Below, one piece after another: positions 6,418-13,773 of a stretch of DNA of 13,773 bases. The position numbers and the translations under genes are program-made. Source of the stretch: Bacteroidota bacterium (GTDB taxonomy: Bacteria; Bacteroidota; Bacteroidia; NS11-12g; UBA9320); the NCBI GenBank assembly GCA_024638525.1, contig JAHEKB010000037.1, positions 1-13,773 of the forward strand, read 5' to 3'. Within the stretch, counting starts at the first letter, position 1, and every line of letters starts with the position of its first letter. The notes beneath the pieces are model-generated. The model ran no database searches, was not told where the DNA came from, and saw only the letters and a program-made list of their open reading frames with translations.

Positions 6418-9400
6418 ATGCGTAAAGTCTTGTTTATTAGTTCAATACTCTTATTTCTTGTGAGTCAGGGACAATCACCTTATCTAGATTCTGAATTCCG
6501 AAACTGGTGTGATATGGCTGAAAACAATCAGCTTACAGATCTTCAGAATTCACTAAAGACAGAACTACAAAAAGAGGAGCCTCATGTATTAGCCTGGTGT
6601 GTATGGAGATCTCTGGCCGAGCATCAAACCGATGAATATCTAGCACTCATTAACAGCGAAAGGAGGCCTCAAGCTGAACAACTGATAGGGGCTCAGAGTG
6701 CAAATCAAAGAGATGACAACAGAGCGTTCATTGAAAGTGAAGGCCATCCAGAATACCACTTTGTTCAAGGTGGATTCAACTACTATCTCAACGCATTCAA
6801 TGGTGTAAATACAGTCAAAGCTTACCAGTTGACCAAAGAATGGATGAACATCAACTCCACAGCAGACTTTGGTGTGGTATGGACCATCACAGAACAAATG
6901 CAGTCAAATCATCAAATCTACTTACAAGTCCAAGATGATTTGAATCAAGGAGTCTATGACGCACATGAAACATTTAAGCAATACCTAAAGGCTGTTATAC
7001 AGTTCTATCCCGTCAACGACAGGAACTTGATTGACCCACTAAACGCCTATTTAGACCTTTCGCCAAACGACCCCATGGCTCATAGGTATTTAGCCAAAAT
7101 ATACAAGAAGGACATGCACTACCATATGGCCATAAAGCACTATGAATTATCAATTGAGCTAGACCCTTTTTATGAAGCCAACTACACTGATTTGGCAAGC
7201 TGCTATGACATGTTGTACAAGGCCGAAGAGGTAGTAAAAGTGGCACTTAAAGCGCAACAGATGCTCAATCCAATGGACACGACTTACCACCACCTCTTGC
7301 TGGTCAATAGCTATACCAACAGCCAACACTATGGCTTGGTGAAACCCCATTTAGAAATCGCCTTGCAACAAGCCAATACATCGGCATACAAAGCATATCT
7401 GCAGTTTAAAAACGCCATTGACTACGAGCCATTGAACTTGGTAGATTTGAGCACGCTTCTCAGGCACCAAACCAATGATCAACAGTTCTACTCAGACCTT
7501 GTAGATTTCTTAGAAAAACAAGATGATGAGATGGCCATGGAGTTGGCAGAAAATGCTGTAAGCAGGTTTACCTACCCTTCTCCTGACCTCTACGACAACC
7601 TTTATTTTAACCTCAAGGACACAGCAAGGAAGATTGCTTTGCTTGAATCTCTGGTCAAGCATTATCCAGAAAATGAAGGTCGTTGGTACAGTTTGGGCTA
7701 CTACTATAGCAATACGGGCGAACACCTCAAAGCTGCTGAGGCCTATAAAAAGGCCCTGGTCATTGCACCTTCTGACCGTTTAGATTGGAAAAAACTAAAC
7801 CAAAGCATCAACCTTATCGCTGGCGATAGTGGTATTTCCAATGAACTAATAACGGCGACCCAAAACATGCCGTATATCGCAGCCATTTGGCAAGCTTTTG
7901 TTGAAGAAAGCCACAGTGATAATGCAGCGCGTTATAATCTTTGGATGGATGTTCTCAAACGATATCCTCAACGGTATTTTCCAATAGACAATGTCAACTA
8001 TGGTATGATTAATAACAAAGAATGGGATGCTACACAATCTTTGTTTGCCGCAAATGATTCAGCCATCATGGCCAGCGGAAACAGGTATGAAATCATAGAA
8101 TACCTCTATGATCAAATGCTGCTCTATTCTAGAAAAGCCAAACACTCCTATCTGACTGAAGACGAAAAGAAAAAGGCCTTTGAAGTATGTGATCAGTTCA
8201 TTGCGTATTTCGGTCGACCCCATCTTGCCTACGTAAAGAAGTATGAGATTGCATTAGGTATACAAGACAGGGCCTTGGCTGGAGAACACCTTAGAGCCGC
8301 TTTGGATGCCAACCCCAACCTAGACATGTACAACGCGTTCTGGACAAAGACTTCCTCTGGCTATCGATTTCAATACATGAAGCAAGCGGTTGATAGAAAC
8401 CCTTTCGAAGATTTCTGGCGCAGCAGGTTCGTTCAATTCAATGTGAACGGCTTATGGGGAGGAAGCAGCATAGAGGCCATGATTGCAGGGGAACAATATC
8501 TCGAGGACTTTCCTGACGGAGCTTACAGAAGCAATGTCAAGAGTTATATGAAAACTGCTCTGGGCGATTTTGGAGACAACATCAGCATGTATCAGCAGCA
8601 ATACCGAGACAATTCAACCCTTGGTAACTCAAATCTGTACATCAGTTTCTATAAACAGGCACTTGACAATGCGCTCAAAGGTTCCAATCAAGTGATAATT
8701 GACCATGAGAATCATTCAGCTAAAGTTATTTCTGAAGAAGGTGAAACCATGATACTTGAAGAGAATCAGCATTGCGGAAAAACATCCCTACTAAAAAAGG
8801 GAGAAGCATTTATCCGCTTTGAATACACCGATGATTGCTCACTAAAAGGCATCTACACCGGGGCTGGGCCTGTGATTGAATTGGATTACAATGAAAAAGG
8901 AAAAATAACAGCATCGCGCTCAGCTAAAATTTCTTTGGAGATTACCTACGATACATTGGATCACATCAAATACATGGCCAACACCGTAGACACGGTCTTT
9001 ACGGAGTACGATAGCTTGGGCAACCTATTGCACATTGAATCAAACGGAGGATATGAACTCACCATGCGAATGACCTCCATGTTCACTGATTTAGCCAATT
9101 ACAGCAAGATTCCTGAACAAGCATATAGCCATCTCAAGCGGGGATCGCTGCCCGATCTGACGGATTATGATGAAAATTACAATTTACTCAAGGACCAATA
9201 TTACAGCGCGGAAGAAGAGACATATTATGCTGCGGCTCTTGCATTTTCAAACTATTTACTAAACAACATTGCAGCGGATCAAGACTTTGGAACAGAGTTG
9301 TGTGAGCTTTCTATTGAAGCAATCGGCAACTTAAAAGGAGCGCATAATAAGATAAAGCAGAAATACAGTGTTGGCATTATTGACAATTTTTATCAATGCT

Positions 9401-12400
9401 TGCTCACCACCAGAAGAAATGGTGTTTCCATGGATTATTGGGAAGACTGGGTAGCTAGTTTTGAATGGTTGGTTACCGAGAGACAGAGTCAGAAGAAAAA
9501 AAAGAAATACTACGACGCACTGCTTTCACTAGAACAAAGAATTTACCAAACTCCTATCCAACTGCTCAAGCAGAGCAATTGGCTGGTAAAGGATGATTTG
9601 AGTAAGCAAGCCTTTTGGCGAGAGATCAATCCAAAGACTTTGATTGCTCCTGAGCTTGTTGATGGGTTTCAAATTAATTGCAGTTACCTCTACGGCGAGG
9701 ATCTCATTGCCTTGGGAACCAACAGGGGTTTGCTCATCAAGTTTCCGGAGTGGAGATGGTATGGCTACAACAAAGAAAGCAAGAAGCTGGAGCTCAATCC
9801 AGATCCCTCTACAATGGGTGCTACATCGGTTATCAATAGTTTGACCTATTTGGGCAATGGAAAGGCAGTCATTGGCACGGATGACGGCATACTGATTTGG
9901 GATCCTTCTGACAACAGCGTAGAGCGTTTGAGTATGTTCAATGGCCTTAGAGCAAACAAGATTAAAGAACTCATTGGCCTACAGTTAGCCGATGAATCCA
10001 TCATGATATTGATCAATACTTCTGCAGGCTTCCAAAGCATGGACATTGATCTAAATTTCACGGATTATGAGTACATGAACGGTAAAACCATCAACGATAT
10101 ACATTTTAAACCCGCACAAGACATTTTGTTCGCCTGTGAAGATGGTGTATACAGTTGGACAACAGACAGTTTCTCCAAGCTTGCCAATCACCGAGCCAAT
10201 TATGTAGCTTACTTGCAAGACAATACACCCATGTATCACGATGGGGTTGAACTCTATAAGGTGGTTCATTCTGGAGCATCAGATGAAAACCTCAGTATTG
10301 ATTTAAAACTACTTAGCACTAACATTACCACCACGGAAAGGGGCAGAGTGCATGGCTTAGACCTCATGTATTTTGACGGTGAACCATATATGATTGCATT
10401 GACCGACAATGGAGTATCTATCTACAGGTACAGTCATTTTGAGCATCTTCAGATTAAGGCGAGGGATGGGAGTATACCTGAAATTAAAGGCTATTCCTCC
10501 TTCTCGGACACCAGAATGTTCTATTCTAACAACATGGTCTATTTGTACGATTACAGTAAAATCAGTTATTCAGATGGGGTTTATCAAGACATGTTGAGTT
10601 TAGAAAATGGGGTAACTTTATTCGCTGGTGACGGAAGTTTAACCTATACCCCCGCTAAATATCCATACCACTTTTCCCCTGCTCGCATAGAGTATCTCAA
10701 CAATGAGGACGACGATTACTACAGCGGTTACTATTCGTCTTCTTATTCATCTCATCTGTTTAAGACTGGGCAAAATTCAGTGCTCTTCAATTCGGGTACA
10801 AAGATTTGCAAGGGCGTGGTTGATTCCTTTGGAAACATAACCACTAGGGTGTTGTTCAGAATAGATCTAAGCGGTCATGAAAACTATAACGGCAGTTCAG
10901 ATTTGATCAATATGATTGAAGATAGTAAGGGACGCATTTGGGTTTCTACCAGCTTGAGGCTGTACCGCTATGACCCCAGTTTGTCTGAACCACTTAAAGT
11001 CTTCTGCTATTTTGACGATGACGAATCCTTTGATGTAAACACCAATGACTTGGGGCACATTTTTGAATTGGCAGATGGACGCATATGGTTAAGCGCTTCG
11101 GACAACGGCCATAATTCCTATAAGAACAGGCGCTTGGAAGGAGGCCTCTTTGAGTATAGAGACAGTGGATTTGTTAAACTTAATACATCTAAACAAGCCT
11201 TTAGTTTCTTCCTTACCAGCCAAACCGCATTGAATGAGAACGAAGAAATATTTGGCAGCACCAAGGGCATTCAGATGTACAGGAACGGAATAATCACCAA
11301 TTTCAAATACCTCAGTGAGGCAGAGAAGAACCCAAGCTATGCCAAGCTCTACGAAAAGAAAAGCGCACTCTATCTTTCCACAGAAGGTGCTCAATTGGGA
11401 GATGTTACGCTATTAGGAACTCCATCGGGTTTGATTGGCTATCGTCAAGACCAGTGGTTTGATTTGAGCAAACTGAACCAGCTCTTGCCTAAAATAGAAG
11501 AAACTCAAAACTATGGAGGAACCCACATCTACGCTGTAGCGGTTAATAACAATGTGATTTACGCATCAACACCAATGGGAACCATGATCTACAACTTTGG
11601 AGAGCAAGATCCCATCAATTTGATCATTGAACCTACCGATATTGATAAAATGCTGGTGTATACTCAAGCCACTAAGCTCAAAGAGCAACAATCTATTATA
11701 AAGGGATTGCCCAAGGAAAGTAAAGCTGCAGAGCTTGTAGCAGAAATTGAGGACAATCAGGAGAAAATCATTGAACTGAAAAAACTGAAGTCGGTAGAAC
11801 AAGATTACAGCATGAGCGGTAGAGAATTTAATTTAGATGCTGATTCGCTCAAGGAAGTAGTTAAAGAGCTTGACCGCAAGAATGCGGCTTTATTCCTGAG
11901 CCTTCAGCAGCAAGAACCCGCCATCTATCAGATGTTGAAAATTCCTCCACTGGACTTAATGTCAAGCAGAGCAAAATTGAACAATGGGGAATGCATACTT
12001 CAATACATTGCCATGCCCGATGAATTGTTCATTCACCTGCTGACTAAGGATCATTCTCAGGTGTTTAACATCCCTATCCCCAGAGACACTATTTTGTCAT
12101 TGGCTGCCAATGTTCACCAATTGCTCAAGAGTCAGACTGGAATAAGTAGAGGTGTTGTGATGGACGATTACGGAGATGACAATGGCCTGGTATTGACCAA
12201 AGGGTTAAAAGAGCTCTACAATTGGCTCATACGACCTGTAGAAAATCAACTTTCTGGATACGATCAAGTTTTTGTGGTGCCCACAGAACAACTCTTTTAT
12301 GTGCCCTTTGCCTGCCTTATTAAAGAAGATAAAAGCAATGGAGATAAATACTTGGTACAGGAGCACAACATAGGCATGCTATCTAGCATGTACCTCTTTG

Positions 12401-12996
12401 ATTTGGTGTATCTCATGGAAGAAAAAACAGGTGGCACTGTTGAACTATTTGGCGATCCAGATGGTTCATTGCCAGGAGCTAAAGCTGAGGTCGAAGCCAT
12501 TTCTAGCAGTTACCCAACGGCATCTGTCTACATAGGTGAAAAGGCCAGCAGAAATGCATTTGACAATTGTGCTGAACGGGCAGGTACGATTCACCTGGCA
12601 ACACATGGAGATCTGGACGAAAAAGACTTGAGCAAAAGTTCATTGCTGTTTAGCGACGGGAAACTGAGTCTGCCCGAACTAATTACTATGAGGATGCCAA
12701 ATGCCAATATGGTGGTCTTAAGTGCTTGCGAAACTGGAGTTGGTCAATCGGGAATAGAATACACTTCCCTGGCCAGAGCTTTCAGCGGTGCTGGCGTACC
12801 AAGGGTGCTAGCTACTTTATGGCAAGTGAATGATCAGGCTTCTAAAGACATGATGATTCATTTCTACCAAGGTTTGGATACATACAGTACTAGATTAGAA
12901 GCATTTTCTGAAGCACAACGTAAAATGATTGAAGACGAACGATATGCAGACAATCCCTACCTCTGGGCAGGATATTATTATATGGGCAAACCATAG
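6418..12996 (+). CDS. Giant exported TPR / beta-propeller / CHAT-domain protein
   Basis: The 2192-residue product begins with a Sec signal peptide (MRK, hydrophobic VLFISSILLFLV, then SQGQ before SPYLD), so it should act in the periplasm or outside the cell. Residues about 30-700 are mostly helical with TPR-like repeats; the clearest are about 219-252, 253-286 and 421-454 (RWYSLGYYYSNTGEHLKAAE). Residues about 760-890 are beta-rich and YD-like (EYDSLGNLLHIES). A helical block follows to about 1080, then a long beta-propeller region (about 1084-1730) with motifs such as IEDSKGRIWVSTS and FELADGRIWLSAS typical of two-component regulator propellers. A coiled coil spans about 1742-1800. The CHAT domain (about 1850-2190) has the caspase-like pair in IHLATHG (His2063) and VLSACETG (Cys2104), then RAFSGAGVPRVLATLWQVND and the closing PYLWAGYYYMG. 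It is therefore probably an active cysteine protease, or was derived from one; substrate and trigger are unknown. The gene stands alone, flanked by divergent and convergent genes. Confidence 0.9.
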   Translation: MRKVLFISSILLFLVSQGQSPYLDSEFRNWCDMAENNQLTDLQNSLKTELQKEEPHVLAWCVWRSLAEHQTDEYLALINSERRPQAEQLIGAQSANQRDDNRAFIESEGHPEYHFVQGGFNYYLNAFNGVNTVKAYQLTKEWMNINSTADFGVVWTITEQMQSNHQIYLQVQDDLNQGVYDAHETFKQYLKAVIQFYPVNDRNLIDPLNAYLDLSPNDPMAHRYLAKIYKKDMHYHMAIKHYELSIELDPFYEANYTDLASCYDMLYKAEEVVKVALKAQQMLNPMDTTYHHLLLVNSYTNSQHYGLVKPHLEIALQQANTSAYKAYLQFKNAIDYEPLNLVDLSTLLRHQTNDQQFYSDLVDFLEKQDDEMAMELAENAVSRFTYPSPDLYDNLYFNLKDTARKIALLESLVKHYPENEGRWYSLGYYYSNTGEHLKAAEAYKKALVIAPSDRLDWKKLNQSINLIAGDSGISNELITATQNMPYIAAIWQAFVEESHSDNAARYNLWMDVLKRYPQRYFPIDNVNYGMINNKEWDATQSLFAANDSAIMASGNRYEIIEYLYDQMLLYSRKAKHSYLTEDEKKKAFEVCDQFIAYFGRPHLAYVKKYEIALGIQDRALAGEHLRAALDANPNLDMYNAFWTKTSSGYRFQYMKQAVDRNPFEDFWRSRFVQFNVNGLWGGSSIEAMIAGEQYLEDFPDGAYRSNVKSYMKTALGDFGDNISMYQQQYRDNSTLGNSNLYISFYKQALDNALKGSNQVIIDHENHSAKVISEEGETMILEENQHCGKTSLLKKGEAFIRFEYTDDCSLKGIYTGAGPVIELDYNEKGKITASRSAKISLEITYDTLDHIKYMANTVDTVFTEYDSLGNLLHIESNGGYELTMRMTSMFTDLANYSKIPEQAYSHLKRGSLPDLTDYDENYNLLKDQYYSAEEETYYAAALAFSNYLLNNIAADQDFGTELCELSIEAIGNLKGAHNKIKQKYSVGIIDNFYQCLLTTRRNGVSMDYWEDWVASFEWLVTERQSQKKKKKYYDALLSLEQRIYQTPIQLLKQSNWLVKDDLSKQAFWREINPKTLIAPELVDGFQINCSYLYGEDLIALGTNRGLLIKFPEWRWYGYNKESKKLELNPDPSTMGATSVINSLTYLGNGKAVIGTDDGILIWDPSDNSVERLSMFNGLRANKIKELIGLQLADESIMILINTSAGFQSMDIDLNFTDYEYMNGKTINDIHFKPAQDILFACEDGVYSWTTDSFSKLANHRANYVAYLQDNTPMYHDGVELYKVVHSGASDENLSIDLKLLSTNITTTERGRVHGLDLMYFDGEPYMIALTDNGVSIYRYSHFEHLQIKARDGSIPEIKGYSSFSDTRMFYSNNMVYLYDYSKISYSDGVYQDMLSLENGVTLFAGDGSLTYTPAKYPYHFSPARIEYLNNEDDDYYSGYYSSSYSSHLFKTGQNSVLFNSGTKICKGVVDSFGNITTRVLFRIDLSGHENYNGSSDLINMIEDSKGRIWVSTSLRLYRYDPSLSEPLKVFCYFDDDESFDVNTNDLGHIFELADGRIWLSASDNGHNSYKNRRLEGGLFEYRDSGFVKLNTSKQAFSFFLTSQTALNENEEIFGSTKGIQMYRNGIITNFKYLSEAEKNPSYAKLYEKKSALYLSTEGAQLGDVTLLGTPSGLIGYRQDQWFDLSKLNQLLPKIEETQNYGGTHIYAVAVNNNVIYASTPMGTMIYNFGEQDPINLIIEPTDIDKMLVYTQATKLKEQQSIIKGLPKESKAAELVAEIEDNQEKIIELKKLKSVEQDYSMSGREFNLDADSLKEVVKELDRKNAALFLSLQQQEPAIYQMLKIPPLDLMSSRAKLNNGECILQYIAMPDELFIHLLTKDHSQVFNIPIPRDTILSLAANVHQLLKSQTGISRGVVMDDYGDDNGLVLTKGLKELYNWLIRPVENQLSGYDQVFVVPTEQLFYVPFACLIKEDKSNGDKYLVQEHNIGMLSSMYLFDLVYLMEEKTGGTVELFGDPDGSLPGAKAEVEAISSSYPTASVYIGEKASRNAFDNCAERAGTIHLATHGDLDEKDLSKSSLLFSDGKLSLPELITMRMPNANMVVLSACETGVGQSGIEYTSLARAFSGAGVPRVLATLWQVNDQASKDMMIHFYQGLDTYSTRLEAFSEAQRKMIEDERYADNPYLWAGYYYMGKP

Positions 12997-13028
12997 CGAT
13001 TATGCTCACTGCTGCGAATCACCGCTTA

Positions 13029-13772
13029 CTATCTCGCCTGTTCTTTGGTAATCTTTTCTATGTCATCCATCTCAAAAACGAATACATTTCCATCTTTGGT
13101 TTGAATCTTAATGCTCTTATTAGGAACTTGCTCTATAATCATGCCTCGAATTATGCTGCCGTTCTTCAAATACACCACATCTTGATATTCTGGTTTCTGA
13201 TCGTCTTTTGGAGGTGCAGCAGGCTGGCTAGCAGCTGCGGTCTCTTTGCCTAGATTGCCAATTCCAATAAGAAAGAGTATAAAACCAACCAGCATAAGCA
13301 AGGCACCGGCTATTATGCTAATAAACCAAAGCACTATGCCGCCTAATACCATATATAGTATCCCTTTAATCATTTGACTTCTCCCATCAGCTGCGGACTT
13401 GGCTGCTTTCGCTTGCTCTTTGATATGAAGTCCCGATTTGAAGGCTGGGATTTTAGATTTGACTTTAGCTCTTCTTTCTGTAGCTGGTCTGTCAGAGGCA
13501 TTAAGGATATCACTCACAAACAATTCAGCTTCAGCCTCCTCTGCATGTAAGGCCGCAGGCTCTTGAGCATTTGACTCCAATGCAATCCGCTCAGACTTTG
13601 AGTCAGCTTGAACTTTTGATGGCACTTCAGCTTTTTCAGCAGTTTGTTCTGCCTTAGATGATGAAAACCAATCCAGGTGAAAGCCTTTGTTGTATCGGCG
13701 TTTCTGCATGGAACATGAGCTAAATGACAAGGCGAATGCCAATAATACGAGCAATGAAATTTGTCTTTTCAT
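13029..13772 (-). CDS. Lipoprotein with acidic linker, membrane hairpin and small beta-rich C-terminal domain
   Basis: The 247-residue product starts with a lipoprotein signal (MKRQISLLVLLAFALSFSSC, lipidated at Cys20), followed by SMQKRRYNKGFHLDW, a mature N-terminus often seen in Flavobacteriia lipoproteins. Residues 38-135 are a low-complexity Ala/Glu/Lys/Ser-rich linker, probably disordered. A strongly hydrophobic stretch (about 136-172) is long enough for two membrane helices. After a Pro/Ala linker comes a compact C-terminal domain, VYLKNGSIIRGMIIEQVPNK then SIKIQTKDGNVFVFEMDDIEKI (200-241), a motif I know from many uncharacterised Bacteroidota membrane proteins and which looks like a small SH3-like barrel. 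The role is unknown. The ATG at 13772 is one base inside the window edge, so the gene is complete but its promoter is not visible. It converges with the CHAT gene across 32 bases with no clear terminator hairpin. Confidence 0.8.
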   Translation of the reverse strand: MKRQISLLVLLAFALSFSSCSMQKRRYNKGFHLDWFSSSKAEQTAEKAEVPSKVQADSKSERIALESNAQEPAALHAEEAEAELFVSDILNASDRPATERRAKVKSKIPAFKSGLHIKEQAKAAKSAADGRSQMIKGILYMVLGGIVLWFISIIAGALLMLVGFILFLIGIGNLGKETAAASQPAAPPKDDQKPEYQDVVYLKNGSIIRGMIIEQVPNKSIKIQTKDGNVFVFEMDDIEKITKEQAR

Positions 13773-13773
13773 A

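Noticed and set aside
9496..9503. Run of eight A bases as a phase-variation or frameshift site in the CHAT gene
   Set aside because: The frame continues intact with good domain content on both sides, and the run simply encodes part of a lysine stretch; no alternative product is evident.
9644..9844. Additional plus-strand reading frame inside the CHAT gene (also 10409-10597)
   Set aside because: Lies wholly within a gene with strong domain evidence in another frame, and the translated sequence shows no recognisable motif.
6418..12996. CHAT protein as part of a CRISPR (Csx29-like) or other defence island
   Set aside because: No cas genes, repeat arrays, nucleases, transposases or reverse transcriptases are nearby, and the signal peptide places it outside the cytoplasm.
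12940..12996. Type IX secretion C-terminal sorting domain on the CHAT protein
   Set aside because: The protein ends with the normal CHAT terminus (PYLWAGYYYMGKP); no extra beta-rich tail is present.
12997..13028. Bidirectional terminator between the CHAT and lipoprotein genes
   Set aside because: No stable GC-rich stem or flanking T/A run could be found in the 32 bases.
13002..13253. Plus-strand reading frame of 83 codons opposite the lipoprotein gene
   Set aside because: Antisense to a gene with a clear lipobox, membrane segments and a conserved C-terminal motif; composition is that of a shadow frame.

Overview
The window looks like part of a chromosome from a member of the Bacteroidota, probably Flavobacteriales or a close marine relative. 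The reasons are the lack of Shine-Dalgarno motifs before the genes, candidate -7 boxes of the Bacteroidota form TAnnTTTG, a lipoprotein whose mature N-terminus (CSMQKRRYNKGFHLDW) is of a type common in this group, and a giant exported TPR/propeller/CHAT protein. This placement is inferred from style; there is no rRNA or marker gene to confirm it.

Region 1 (1-5646) is a molybdenum and formate module. A short ModE-type DNA-binding protein is read leftwards, with the first codons of another gene overlapping its stop at the window edge. A near-canonical ModE operator (381-410) lies in the divergent gap. To the right, three genes with overlapping ends (8 and 4 bases) form an operon: fdhD (sulfur donor for the Mo cofactor), a NuoE-NuoF fused diaphorase subunit, and a NuoG-N/FdhF-type catalytic subunit with a Cys-His active site. 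Together they predict a soluble, two-subunit, NAD+-linked, molybdenum-dependent formate dehydrogenase carrying FMN, two [2Fe-2S] and five [4Fe-4S] clusters. The operator suggests the operon responds to molybdate, although the regulator has no molybdate-binding domain.

Region 2 (5650-6417) holds a small membrane protein with two helices, convergent with and only 3 bases from the formate dehydrogenase operon. It is followed by a 273-base AT-rich divergent gap with a candidate -7 box, a 12-base palindrome and a perfect 12-base direct repeat at 23-base spacing.

Region 3 (6418-12996) is one gene of 2192 codons: signal peptide, TPR-like helical repeats, a short beta-rich YD-like segment, a second helical block, a long beta-propeller region with 'two-component regulator propeller' type motifs, a coiled coil, and a C-terminal CHAT (caspase/separase-like) domain with intact His and Cys. 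It is the most unusual object here and has no obvious partner gene. Region 4 (13029-13772) is a convergent gene for a lipoprotein with a long Ala/Glu/Lys-rich linker, a membrane hairpin and a small beta-rich C-terminal domain. No RNA genes, CRISPR arrays, insertion sequences or attachment sites were seen.
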